Assembly (NCBI GenBank): GCA_000231825.2
Contig: JH720299.1
Location: 499,920-563,919, forward strand
Length of the DNA: 64,000 bases
Reading direction: 5' to 3'
Source: Tetrahymena elliotti 4EA
Taxonomy: Eukaryota; Ciliophora; Oligohymenophorea; Hymenostomatida; Tetrahymenidae
The notes under the pieces are model-generated. The model did no database searches. It saw nothing but the letters and a program-made list of their open reading frames with translations, and was not told the DNA's origin. This document shows, one piece after another, positions 24,228 to 36,934 of this stretch (position 1 is its first letter; every line of letters begins with the position of its first letter). A program made the position numbers and the translations under genes.

Positions 24228-27200
24228 TCAGTTATTATGGCTAATATAGAATTAAGGCTAATATGAAGAATTGCTATTTCCTTTTTTATTTAACTCAACA
24301 ACTTCAAATATGTTTCTATTTTGAATGGTAATTGATTTAGATTTTGAGTTCTTCTTTTTTTTGTTTGTTATTTTAAAAGGAGAAAGGACTCCTTTAGTAA
24401 AATTATCAAAGCTTTAGTTTTGTGTTTGACTGATATCATTTTCCAAAAAATTAGACTATTTTTTATCTTTTTAAATACTAGAATGAATTTAGCTATCAGC
24501 AAGGTGTTTTGAATTTGTTGAACCAAAATTTATTTCAGGTAAAGTCGTTTTCTAAAAGAATAATTTATCAAATAGTTTACTTTTGTGTGTTTTATTTTAC
24601 TAATCTAAAATTTTGATTGGAGTATGCAAGTGTTCAGTATTTCTAACTAAATCTTGTTTTAAGCTTAGATTGAAGGGAGGTCTTTTTTCTAAAATCACTT
24701 TTTGTTTTTATGTAGACAATTGAGTACAAGAGCTTATTGATTTTTAAAGATATACAGAATTAAATTATTCTAAATTGTTTTGCGAAGAGTTTTTTTGTTG
24801 TCTCTTCATTTAAATTTTCTTTTTTCCTTCAGCTTATGTAATTTTTGAGAGCATTAAATTCTTTTTAGTTGGAAAAGTTGGCATTTCGTTGTTACTAAAT
24901 AAATTTTTATTAATTTTTTACAAGTTTTGCACTGAAGAAAATTAATTAAGTAGAATTTTATTATCATTTGAAGAAGATTTGAAAATACTATTAATTTTTT
25001 CAACATCAGATACTTATGTTGTGCATTTAGAATCTATAAAGGGTGTTGTTTGATTGGTTAAAAACCTTTAATTTTTATCCATAGAAATATCTGTAGGGAT
25101 ATCAGCAAGAGTTCTTAATTAAATGTGATTTTTTGAATTATTCAATCCATTCTTTTTTGGAATACTTTAACTGGCTGATCTTAATTAAATTAGTACGGGA
25201 TTCATGTATTTGTTACTGATTTTAGGAATAGTGCGATAATAGCTCTAAACATAAAGATTTCTTGTCATTTTTTCTTATTCTTAATTTTATGCAATTTCAC
25301 TAACATCTTCTAAAATAACCAATGTTCTTTTAGATTTAGCTCTATCACTGTCTAAATCTTGCTAATCTTTTGGGATATTACTTAGAGTTTGTCTAAGAAT
25401 GCTTTTAATTAAATAAAAAATAATGGTTTTAGATTAGTTCTATTGATCTATTTACACACTTAAGATTTAAAGTAAAAAAAAATTAATTCTTTATAATTTT
25501 AGTCTGATGAAGAAAGAAAAAATCAAGTGTAACATGATGAGATTCAGTGGTATCTAAATACTTTACCCTTAACGCATAAAAAAATAAAACTTATTTTACT
25601 AAAAAGCAACTCAAAATTGATATTTTAAAAAGGTTGTCTTTTTTTAAGCTCATCTTAAACTTCTAGCTTGAGGGAATAGCCAAAAAACATATCTCTCTTT
25701 TATCATAAAAGTAATCCAAAATTAATTAATTATAGTGTTTTTTTGATTGGAAAAGATTTCTTCTCATAGCTCAAGGAAAAAAGTGTAAGTAAATAACTTG
25801 ACTTTTGACTGAAAAATTTAATTAAATTAAAAAATTTACTTGTTTCCAACGCTTTTAACAAATTCGTTGTTAATGTTTCCAATTTTAGTTTCTTATCTCA
25901 ACTGATCTATAATATTGTCTTCTACAATGATGTTTTATGTGTTGTTTTTATTCTTAGGCTATTCTACCTTTTCGAGTAAGGTTTTCTTTTTTGCTGGATA
26001 TTAAGGAGTATTCGAACCACTGACTTAATTAGAATTATTGGATCCATTGTTATTATTGTTAATACCATTGTTTAATGCTTGCTGAGAAGTAACAGATATG
26101 CCTGATGAAGTATTTGATAGTTTAGGAGGAGCGGCTTGCTTTTCTTATTCGAGATTTTATTAAGGATTTTATGGAACTTCGTTCGTATTTAAATTAGACT
26201 ATTAATTAAACTAATCCGAGTTAGAATTTGGATGATTTTAAAATGAACTCTTTTTGAAAGGTGATGAATTGTTTTACAATAGTTTTAAAGCAAGTAATGA
26301 ATTTTATTCACCATTACTGTAAACAACAAGACTATTTCTTGCAAATATGGTAGGATGCGTCTTTTTATTTTTTTGTTCATTGGTAACACTATGGGGACTT
26401 TCATTTTAGCTGCTTGATGATTGTGAAAGGATTTATCCTCCTTCTCTATTTCTTATCATGTTAAGACTAGATAATTTTTATAGATTTTCTGTGATATCTT
26501 TTTAGGAGCTTTTTTGCTATTACAGTTTGAGTTTTTCAGTTGATTTTGGAGATATTTTAAATGTGCTTTAACGAGTGAACTTTGTTGGTGAAGCCTTCTT
26601 CTCTCCAAACAAAAAGTGGTTATTGTTATTTGTACGAATTGATAATTTAGAGCGAAAGAACTTGTTAATCTTGCTAACATTACTTATAGTCTTTTAGAAT
26701 GCTCTTCTGTACATCATTTTGATCACCTAAGTAGGCTTAAACTTAGGAATCAATTTATCTAATTTTGCTTCTTTTGAAGTCTTTGCTCCACAATTATGAC
26801 AGCAGCAGCTGTTTTTTCTAATCATTTTATGAGCAGGCATTTCATCGCCCTGCTTCGCTTTATCCAAAAATGTAACAAGATCTCTAAATTCACCTGTTTC
26901 TTCTCCATTGAAGCTCAACAAGCGACGTTTACGATTATTTGAAGGATTCGATTCCACATAATATGCTTTCTTTGTTTTAAATTAAGTAAATGGATTTGTT
27001 AAGCTCTCCTTTATCATTGAATTCTATGAATAGTTATTTGAATTTGTAGGCAACTTCTTGAAAAATAACTGCTTTATTATATTTTGATTGCCATTCTTAT
27101 TATTTTAATTAGCATTAACAGGTCTCTTTGAAGGAGATGGATCATCATCATTTTATTCTCTTAACTTATGATCTTAAGAAGCAGAAGACCCTCTTGAACT

Positions 27201-27440
27201 TTTATTAGAATCTGATCTTAAAGACACATTTTCCGAAGGACTTGAAGACGACTAAGAACCCAAAATAGACTGCGACTCTTTGGAGTTAATAATTAAATGA
27301 GAAGTAATTGGATTTATTGTACCTTGGCTCAAGCCTCCGTCACACCTAGGTGATCCCTGAGACTAATTATCTAACTACTTTTAAATGTCATCAGAAGAAA
27401 AATTGAGCTTTTCGTATCTGTTAGGAACTTCACGAATCAT
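24228..27440 (-). CDS. Hypothetical low-complexity protein, 924 aa, two exons
   Basis: Exons 27440-25840 and 25401-24228 (minus strand) join in phase 2 and give 925 codons including TGA. Most of the protein is Ser/Asn/Gln-rich and likely disordered. One compact, better-ordered stretch lies near residues 160-250: RKRRLLSFNGEETGEFRDL, then HKMIRKNSCCCHNCGAKTS, with a CCCxxC cysteine cluster and basic residues downstream (MMYRRAFQKTISNVSK). This cluster could bind a metal. No family recognised. The C-terminal exon has several Lys/Ser runs. The 3' end faces the virus-like element about 270 bp away. Confidence 0.8.
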
Positions 27441-29265
27441 CTCTTAAATGGAAGCAAAGTTAAGTAATTATATTATGTTAGAATCTATATATTTATTTAT
27501 TTGTTCGATTATTGGTTTGTTTGCTTATTTGTTTGTTTGTTTTACTATTGAATTAAATTAATTAAGATTTGTGAAAAAGTGATAATAAAAGTAAGCAATT
27601 TATGAAAAGCAAATTATTATTTTTGTTGAGCTGACTGACTTTCTTTCTTGTTCTATTTTAATAAAGAGTTAATAATATTGCATTAATTTTTAATATTATG
27701 TTCCTACCAAACGCAGCTAATTAGTATACATATTTATACTATTTTTATATCTTTTTTTGTATAGAAAGATGATAATTAATTATCTTTATCATCAGTCAAT
27801 CCTATTCATTCAGTGATATTTTTATTGAAAATCCTTTTTCATATTCTTTTATTGATTTTTATCCAATAATTTTTTGCTTTTACATCTCATCAAAAAATAA
27901 AATTTTATCAAATATCAACCCACCAAAGTTATAAATTTATAAACTGCTCTAAATTTAATTGACTATAATCTAATGTAACTCAATTGTTTTATTCATTCAT
28001 TTCTTATTTAAATTGTTTTTTATCTTGCAATTTTTTGATTTTACATCAAATAGTTCATAAACCACTCTTATTTAAATTGACTAATATCTAATTTAACTCA
28101 ATTGTTTTATTCATTAATTTATTTGTTTACTTTTTAAATTGATTTTTATCCAATAATATTTTGATTGCATCATTTTAATACAGATATAATTTTAATAGAC
28201 TAATTAATATCTATTGTAATTCAAATATTTTATTCATTAATTTATTTCATTTTTATCCAGTAAATTTTTGATTTTTCAATTCACTCAAATAAATTTTAAT
28301 GATCTTTTTTTAGAATGAATGAATTTTAAAAACAAATTTTAATAGAATATGCATTTTTATTCCTTAAAAAATTTAAATTATTTTTAATCAGTGCTTTCTT
28401 TGGGTTTTATATGAATTTAATTTTTTAAACCCTTTATTCTAAAATGAATGAATTATGTTTACAAATTTTATTAGAATAAACATTTTTAATTTATAAATTA
28501 AGAATATTAACACCTAAAAGTTACAAATTATAATAATCGATCAAATATCTAATGTAACTAAATTGTTTTCTTCACTATTTTATTTGTAATATTGCAAGAT
28601 AATTCTTTAACAAAAGATAATCAAATTGAAACAAAATATAACAATTATTTTTTTAGCAAATAATTCTTAAATAATAAAATAACAAACTAAGCAAACAATC
28701 AAACAAAATATTTGTGAATCAGAAAAAATTATTTTAAAATAAAACATGTCAAACTAACTTAAAGCTTATATTTAATTTTCTAAGTTACCATTCATTTAGA
28801 GATATAAATAAACACTTAAGAATTAATAATTATTCTAAATTTTTTCCATGAATCAATATTTTATTTTAAGATCAACTAATCTTAGCATTTTTTTTAATCT
28901 TTTTTAGAATTTTTAGAGAAAATTTCCTATCATGCTGTTAGAACTATTTTTTGTTTAAAAGGAAAATGTATTTATTGTTTATTATGTTTCAAGTAATTAG
29001 TAAATTTTAATTATTTTATAAATAATTTACTTTAAATTTATAGATAAATATTTTAGTTAAGCAAAATTCACTAGGCCCTACTATAAATTTTATAATCCTT
29101 AATTACCTAAATAGTTAGAACTTTAAAAAAATTAATATTCATAAGTACGAATAATAAAAATATTTTTTATTTTTTATTACGAAAAATTAAGATTTAATGA
29201 AGAAAGGAAAGGAATCTTTTATATATTAGATAAAAAAGGAGGGATCATTGAAGCACCAAGCTTAT
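27441..29265. other. Intergenic, AT-rich with imperfect repeats, no gene seen
   Basis: About 1.8 kb upstream of the minus-strand gene at 24228-27440 and downstream of the LRR gene at 29266. It contains imperfect tandem repeats (listed separately) and related short duplicates around 28310-28500 (two copies of AATGAATGAATT). No coding frame or RNA gene is supported. Confidence 0.6.
27950..28310. repeat. Imperfect tandem repeat, about 118-bp unit, three copies
   Basis: Units starting near 27953, 28071 and 28190 share AATTGACTATAATCTAATGT-like starts, a TTATTCATTAATTTATTT run and a TTTTTATCCAATAA-like end. Divergence between copies is considerable, so this is an old array. A related fragment occurs near 28540. 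Confidence 0.6.
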
Positions 29266-31375
29266 TCAAACTTTTATTTCACAAATTATTTTAAAAAATA
29301 AAATAAAAGAACAATAAAATTACTAAAAACCTAAGCTCAAGCATTTTAGGTTTTTAAAATTTTACAGCCCAGAACTTATGTTAATCAGACCTCCATCATT
29401 TAGACTATTTTAACTTTATAAATAAATAAAATTAAAAACTTTTATAAAATTATAAATAGAATTTACTTTAGTTCGAAGGTTAGATTCTCTAAATTTTAAA
29501 ATTTAGATAGTTCCTGGCCAAGTTCTTCAGTATCTTTTTCTTAGACATAGCAATTACTATTATTAATTAATTAAAGTTAAATTAGTAATGAATTAATTCA
29601 AAAATAATAGTTAAGTATTACTTTAAGAGAAGTTTTAAGTTTTAGATATGTTAAATTTTGCTTAAATTAGTGCATAAAATAATTGCTCCATTTGTTCCAA
29701 TTTTATTATGACTATTGTTTTAATTCAAGAAATTTAAAGTTAAAATAATTAATAAAGCAAACAATTTTTGAAAAAGAGAGTGAAAATTAATGAAAAAACA
29801 AAAATATTTTATGATTTAATTGTGTTACGAAAAATTGAGCAATATCTTTTTAAAGCTTGAATTTGTTTTAGAAAAATTGATAGCAAATTCTGATACCCCT
29901 TTTATGCTAATTAGGTTTGAGCTATTTATAAAAAGGAAAATTAATTTTTCGAGTTACTCTTTTCAAATTAACTTACTGAGCTATTAGATTTAATATCTCG
30001 AGGTATTAAAATTTACTTAAAATATCACCCAAACCAGAAATGCTTTTATTACCAATAAGAACAGAACTTTTTAAAATAATTAAATTAAATTAAATCTAAC
30101 ATCTCAATTTACAATAAAGAAAGAGTCAAAGACTTTAACATCTTGCATTTTTATAATTCTAAGCATAATTCCAAGCAACCTTGGCAACCTACAACATTTT
30201 ACCTAAAAATTATTTAAAACAAAAATACCTTCAAACCTGATTGTTAGTTGCCATATTTTTTTTGTAAATAGGCAACTAAATTTTTAAAATAAAATGATAA
30301 TGATAATGTTTAGAAAATTCAAAATATTTTTTTTAATATTTGAGGTATTAAAGTAAGTATTTAATTTATCTTATTAATTTGATACCCAAGCTAAATATTG
30401 ATTTCTTGTAAATTCTCACAGCCTCCAATTCCCAATCCAATATCTTAAGCTCCTTTTGTTGTAATTGAGTTATTTCTTTCATTTTAAATAAATTAATACA
30501 TAATACATTTTTATTGATTACAAATAATTACAGTAAACTTAAATGGAGATTTTAAAGAAAAGATGCATTTTTCATATAGAGACAAAGGTCACTTACTCCT
30601 AAGTCTCTGATTTTGTTAAAGCTTATATTTTTTATTTAGAAATTTAAATTAAAAAAGTTATCTTTTTAAAATCAATAATTATTCAATTTTTTACCTAAAA
30701 TTTATTTTTAAATTTTAAACTTTAGTCCAATTTTTAAATGTAGCACCAAAATTAGAAAGGCACTTGTCATCCAAAAAAGTTGAACTATTTTAGTATTAAT
30801 TAATCATTTTTATATTTATAAACTAATAAAATAATTTAAGGTTTACTTTATTGTCAAAGAAAAAGTTTCGAAGTCTTAACATTCCTATAAATTAGAGCTT
30901 AAATTAGATAAACCTTAAGGGCCTATTTTGCTATAACTTTTAATTAAAATATTTTTTATTTTATCTGAATATTGATTGAATTATATTAATTGAATAAATT
31001 TAACTATTTTAATTATTTTTACCTTAAATCTAAAGACAATTTTGTAAGACTTTTAAGACATGGAAAAACTATGCTCAAATCAGAGACACTTTAATCTGAT
31101 AATTAGTTTTCTCTTTTTAAAGTAATATTTTAGATACAGATTTAAAAATTTCATACCTTAAATTTAGAATCAATTCTTATAAATTTATGCTCTTTTCTAA
31201 AGAATTTTTTAATGATAAAACATCATGAGGACTTATATTACAACTACTATTAAAAATATTTAGTAAATCAGACAAACTTTTAATTTTAATCAATAATTTT
31301 GTAAAATATTTGTTACTGCAAGTTAATGTTAAGGAATCTGTGCTCATCTAATTCTGAGTTTACAAACTTTTTCAT
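29266..31375 (-). CDS. LRR protein, one repeat per exon, about 13 exons
   Basis: Start ATG 31375 (MKKFVNSELDEHRFLNINL), then a short intron and a series of small exons. Each encodes one ribonuclease-inhibitor-type leucine-rich repeat; examples are LKNSLEKSINLQELILNLR near 31200, LGIGGCENLQEINIQL near 30430, LSKFQYLEILNLI near 30000, TNLSKIQHIQNLKLLLK near 29660, LGQELSKFQNLENLTFE near 29500 and LQNFKNLKCLSLG near 29360. The frame then runs out to TGA at 29266. Introns are short and AT-rich. LRRs form a curved protein-binding surface; no catalytic or membrane part is visible. Individual exon edges were not all resolved. It is divergent from a second LRR gene starting at 31904. Confidence 0.7.
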
Positions 31376-31903
31376 AAAGAAAATTTTATTTTACAAAATT
31401 AAAAATAATTTATCAATTTACATCATCTAAAGAATAAAAATATTTCATTTTATGACTCATCATTTTTTTTGCTTTTCTCTTATAAATTGTTTATTTTCGT
31501 ATATCTTTTAACTAATAATAATTTAATCAAATTAGCCAGATATCTTATTTTTTTCACTTTTTTAATTTTATAATCAAAAACTGAAACAATAATATTAATA
31601 TTATTTTTATCTTATTCCCACCTTATAATAATTTTTTAATTAACTATAAATTAAAAATTTACAATCATTTGGATAGGAGGGGTAGTAAATTTGCGACCAA
31701 AAATAAATTATTTGAAATCATATTTAGCAATGTAAAAATTTTAATTAATGAGTTTTTATTAAATATATTAATACTGAATTTTATTAGAAATGCTAAGATT
31801 TTTCTACTTTTTTTTACATTTTTCATAAATTAATATGAAAAATTAATCAAATTATTAATTAATTAATTAATAAAATAAACTTAAAACAAAATATAAAAAA
31901 TAA
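31376..31903. promoter_or_regulatory. Divergent intergenic region of two LRR genes
   Basis: About 530 bp between start codons of two divergent LRR genes, so it should contain both promoters. A G-rich tract (GGATAGGAGGGGTAG, 31671-31685) is unusual against the AT-rich background. A TTAA microsatellite occurs at about 31855-31872. No specific factor site recognised. Confidence 0.4.
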
Positions 31904-33635
31904 ATGTCGATATTGAATGTAAACTAGCTCTCAAATCTTAGTGATGTACTTCAATTTTTTAGAAATAATACTAAATTTTAATATTAATCTATTTAAAGTT
32001 TCTTAGCTCTAATTTAACTTCGCATATAAATCTTCATGTTAACTTAAGGTATAATTATTAATTTTTAATTAAAATAACAATAATTTTAGTTTTTTCTTGT
32101 TATCACTCTTTGAATATTTATTTTTATAAATTTTAAAAGGCTAAAAAATATTGGTGAAATAGAGGCTTAAGAATTAGGAATTGGTTTAGCTCAATGTTTA
32201 AATACCTAAGCTTTGTAACTCAGCCTAGAGTATAAATAATGTTTCAATTTTAATTAAAAAATTTTTAAATGCTTTATTTTATGAGCAGTCATTCCTTTAA
32301 TATTTTCTTTTCAACTTTAATTTAAAAATTGTTTAAAAGCAGCAATTAAATTGGTGATATAGGTATACAAGGATTAGGATCTGGTTTAGCTAAATGCTCT
32401 AATCTCTAAAATTTAAGTTTAGATTTAATGTAAAAGTAGAATTTCAGTATAAATTTTGAATAAAGATTATATAATATATGTTGATTAATTTGATTTTGTT
32501 TTTTTATTACTCTGGCTGATTTAATTTTTTTTTTTCTAATTTAAAAAAATCTTTTTATCATTAGCTAGATCCTATTTAATCTATATTTATTTTTTTGAGG
32601 TAGAATAATATTAGCGAAATTGGTGCTTAACAATTGGGATTGTGCATAGCAAAATGCTCAAATATCTAAACTTTATCTCTCTATTTTTAGTAAAAATAAT
32701 CTTTCCTTATTATTAATATAATTTATGAATGAATAATTTAAATTTAAATCGAGTTAATTTACAATTTATGTTTTGATATCTCTTAATTCAATTTGTATAA
32801 TCATTTTAAAAGGGTGAATAATTTAAGTGAAAAAGGCCCCTAAGGATTAGTATCTGGTTTAGCTTAATGTTTGAATCTCTAAACTTTGACTCTCAATCTC
32901 TCGTAAATATTATATTTTAATATTAATGAAGTAATCTTATTAATTTATGAGTGACTGAGTCTACTTTATATTTTTTGGACTATTTATTTTGTATTTATCA
33001 TTTTAATATTTATTCACTATTTTATCATTTTTCGTTCATTCTTAAGTGCTTTTTTTTCATTTGCTATCTGATAATTTTTTATAAGATTAAATTAAATTTG
33101 CCAAATTGGAGCTAAAGGATTAGCATCTGGTTTAGTAAAATGCTCTAAACTCCAATCTTTGACTCTTTATCTCATGTAAAAATAATATTTTAATTTTAAT
33201 TAAGTATTATTCAATAAATAAATAATTTTTAAATATTTTCTTTGTTTACTCAATATTTATTTTTATAATTTATTAAAAGGTTGAATGATATTGGTGATAT
33301 TGGCTCATAAGAATTAGGATCTGGTTTAACTAAATGCTCTAATCTCTCAATTTTGAAACTTTTCCTCTAGTAAAATAGTGTTTCAATAAAAGTTTATTCA
33401 TTTTTGAATAACTCAAAATTTTATTTTATGATAAACTAACTACTTAATTTGGTTTACTTTAAATTTAATTAAACATTTTAATCTTTTTCTCATTTTTTTA
33501 TCATTCCTTAAATGTATCTTTATTAAATATTAATTTTTTAAAAGTTTCAATAACATTAGTTAAAGGAGGATATAAGGATTAGAATAAAGGTTAAAAAAAA
33601 CAAAAAGATTAGTGATATTCAATTTATATGTTTGA
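31904..33635 (+). CDS. LRR protein, one repeat per exon, about 8 exons
   Basis: Start ATG 31904 (MSILNVNQLSNLSD). Exon 1 is 31904-31945, exon 2 is 31999-32048, and exon 3 is 32140-32229 (90 nt), flanked by phase-2 introns. Later exons near 32345, 32605, 32815, 33085, 33285 and 33545 each encode one repeat of the form N-x-I-G-x-I-G-A-Q-x-L-G-S-G-L-A-x-C-x-N-L-Q-x-L-x-L-x-L. Examples are LGSGLAKCSNLQNLSLDL and LVSGLAQCLNLQTLTLNL. The last exon degenerates and ends at TGA 33633-33635. Because intron phases match on both sides, each exon can be duplicated or lost without breaking the frame. Function beyond protein binding is unknown. The repeat consensus matches the damaged arrays at 42.9-44.7 kb and at the window end. 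Confidence 0.8.
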
Positions 33636-34110
33636 AATAATAATTTCTTCGAAATGAAATTAAATGAATAGTTTAGATGTAATCATCCAAATAAATTTTT
33701 TTGAATTCATAAGAAGGCTAAAAACCATATAAAAATATTTTGTCTTAAAATTTAATTTCTGTTTATCCATTTTTGTTTGTTTGATATCTATTAATTTTCT
33801 ATAAATTTAATTGATTGAAATTTTACTTAAAATTCCAAATATAAAAAAAATATGTCCTCCAACCCCTCCCCCCACTCACCTCTTTAAATTCTGTATGAGT
33901 GAGAGTTTGTTGTGTTTATGCATTTTATCTACCCATCAATATATTTATTTAAGAATTTTAAGAAATAATATTTAAAAATTTGATGAAACTTTTAGTAAAA
34001 TAAAATATGTGATTTATTGTAAAATTATTTGGTTTTAGAACAGTAACTTTTGATATAAATTTTTAGTTTTTATTAAGATATAAATATGATTTTTATATAA
34101 GTTTTTTTCA
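33636..34110. other. Convergent LRR gene spacer with C-rich tract
   Basis: AT-rich spacer between the 3' ends of two convergent LRR genes. It contains a C-rich tract at 33856-33882 (CCTCCAACCCCTCCCCCC), in inverted orientation to the G-rich tract at 31671 on the other side of the LRR gene. No gene seen. Confidence 0.5.
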
Positions 34111-36201
34111 TCAATTAATCTAATTAATCTGATATTTACTTTGATAGCAGACTAATCTTTTAAGTTTTCTTTGAGGATTTATTTCTTCTAGGATCTAATT
34201 TTTGAGCCTAAAAGACAAAGAGTAAAGCTTTGAAAGATTTAAGAAATAGTCACAATACATTTTTTTTCTTCTTGATAAGTAAGAATCAGAATCTATAAAT
34301 AGATCTAAGTGCAGATGATTTAGGTTTATTTAACTGGATAAACTTTCTAAAAAAGTAATAATACCAGTTTCTTTAATTTTATTTCCTGGCTTAACTATAA
34401 CTTTAAGGTACTTTAGATTTTTTAAAGTTTAAATTGTGTTTCCTAATTCAATAATATTTGATTTTTAGATTTAATTTTGATCTCCTATAACAAATATCAG
34501 TGACTTTAATAATTTTAGCTATTTTATTGCATCAATAATATAAAAACCTCCTGATTCGTTCAACTTTGAATATGAAAAGTTTAAATTTAAAATCTCTAAA
34601 TTCATTAACTTTTTTAAAGCTTCACTTATTTCAAAAGCTCCATCTGTTCCTATGCCATTCCCAAAACCCATTTAAATAGATAGAGACACTAACTCTTACA
34701 TTTGCTATAAGCCCATTGACAAAGCTTTTGCTCCTTCTAACTTAATACCTGCATAAGGTACACTAAATGATAATTTTTAAAGACTTTATTTACTTTATTC
34801 TTTACTAAATTTAAAAAAATTAATTTTTTTAAAATGATTTAATTCAATTTGACTTGAAAATTAGATATTTTAATTTAAAATTATTTATAATAAATTCAAA
34901 CTACTAACAGAATTAATATCTAAACGTATTTCTTCTATTAATTTAAGTTCTCTTATAGCTATAGCTAATTCTTGAGTTGAAACAACATCTATTTATTCCT
35001 ATTATTTATCACTATATTCTTCTTCATTGTATTTATCATCAATAGAAATATACAAAACTTTTAGTTTATCTAAATGTTTAATTCCATTTGATAGAGCTAT
35101 AAGCCCTCCATTTCCTATAAAATTCTCACATTCAATAATAAGGTCTAATTATTCTAAATTTAAAGTCTATTTCATCCAATTTTAAATAAATTAGCATCCC
35201 TATTCACATAAAAAATTTGTTTAGCCAATATGAATTTCTAGAAATGTTATATCTTTTGTTACTGATAATGCTTAAAATAATAAAGAGATTAAATTTTTAT
35301 CTAATTAATTTTCATCTTACATAAAGAATCTAAATGCTTTTAGTAATTTCAAATTTAAAAATGAATTCTTAAATTTATTTAGAGATTCTTCTTTTATGTC
35401 TATTATTGGAATATTTAAAGATAGTGTTTGTAAATTTTCTAAATAAAATAAAGAATCGGCAAATTCAAACAAAGATGAATCTCCTAAACTTTCTGCTTAG
35501 TCAATAGTATAGCTGAACTCTTCTAAATGTGTTAGGTTTTTCAAGGCAACATGAAGAAATTCACTACCAATTCTACTTAAGTTATTTTTTACAATTTCTA
35601 ATTTCAAAGATTTTAAATTCTTAAAAATAGTAAAAGATTCTGCTAAAAATAAGCAAGCTTAATCAGATAATTTATTATTTTTTTATTATATTAAATTTAA
35701 GTGTTTCAAATTCTCAAAATATCTTAAATTTCTTGTTAAAAAGTTAAATCCTTTATTAATAACCTCAGTATTCTCTCCTATCATAAAAAAGAAATCCTCT
35801 AATTAGCTTAATTTATCAAATTCTTAACACAAATTTTTGAAGCCTTAATTTCCAACTAATGAATCAGAAAATATTGTAAAATTGATTCTCCTAACTTGAC
35901 TAAATAGTTAAAGCTAAGAGCCAATAATAAAAGTAATTTTATCACTTAAATTCTAAACTTTGATTTCTAAATTAATTTCTGTAACATTCTTCAAGTAAGT
36001 ACTTCCAAAAATCAAAATAAGATTTAAGTACTCAGTTTATTAAATTTCTTCTTCTTAATCTATATTTATACTAAGTTACTCTAGAGTATTTAATTAATCT
36101 ATAATAATATTTTCTTCACATAAAGCACCTTTACTATCATCTGAAGCCTTAATTTCATTTAAATTTAATAATACCTGCAATTATTATAATTTGCTTAGCA
36201 T
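34111..36201 (-). CDS. Intronless LRR protein, 696 aa
   Basis: One uninterrupted frame of 697 codons from ATG 36201 (MLSKLQQLQVLLNLNEIKA) to TGA at 34111. Almost the whole protein is leucine-rich repeats: NLKHLNLIQ, TLNLEQLDLIIECENFIGNG, IKHLDKLKVLYISIDD, LKKLMNLEILNLNFSYS, LKNLKYLKVIVKPGN. Repeat lengths vary more than in the two neighbouring LRR genes and the CSNLQ-type consensus is missing, so it is a different subfamily. No signal peptide or membrane span is evident. The C-terminus (YQSKYQINQIN) is hydrophilic. Convergent with the LRR gene at 31904. Likely a protein-interaction scaffold; target unknown. Confidence 0.88.
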
Positions 36202-36934
36202 TTCTTTTTTCTCTTCGATTCACTCTATTGAAAAATTTTGTTTTCAAATTTTTCCTTTAATTTTTAGTAATACCTTGATAATAAATTTTAATAAGAAATT
36301 TAGGAGTAAGAAGTAAGGAGTCTCAAATAAATCGATAATAGCGCTTAGAAAAATCTGGAGGAGAGTATGTATTTATACATGAAGATTTTGAGTAAGAAGT
36401 ATTTCATTATTAAACATTTATTTATGCAACAAATAACAATAAGCTATTTAAAATTAGAAAGATTAATGGTTGGATTATTTTTTTATCTATTGCTATTCTT
36501 TTATGTTTTTTCATTCATGTAGTATTACCAGCATTATTTAATTAGATTTAATAATTATCTATTTGATTTAGGATTTTAATTATTTTTTTGTCATTATTTG
36601 AGCTATAGAAAACTTTAAGCCCATCTTACAATTTTTAAAAAATAATATCTAGAAGATTTACTAAAAGTTTTCTTTACTATTTATAAATATGATTTGATTT
36701 TTTTTATCATCATAAGAACTTATTAATTTATGATAGAAAAGAGCATTTGGCATTAATCTAAATTTTTAGCTTGCATTTGATATTTATTAGTAAAACTTGA
36801 AATTAATTAATTTAATAATAAACAATTATCATAGTAAATAGTAAAAGTAATAACACAAATAGGAAAGTCAGCCAATTATAAAGAGAATAAAAGTTTTCTA
36901 AAATAATTTTAAAGATAGAATAGAAATAAATTAA
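36202..36934. other. Divergent intergenic region, no gene seen
   Basis: About 730 bp of AT-rich DNA between the starts of the minus-strand LRR gene and the plus-strand synthetase-like gene. It should hold both promoters. No coding frame or recognisable element. Confidence 0.55.
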
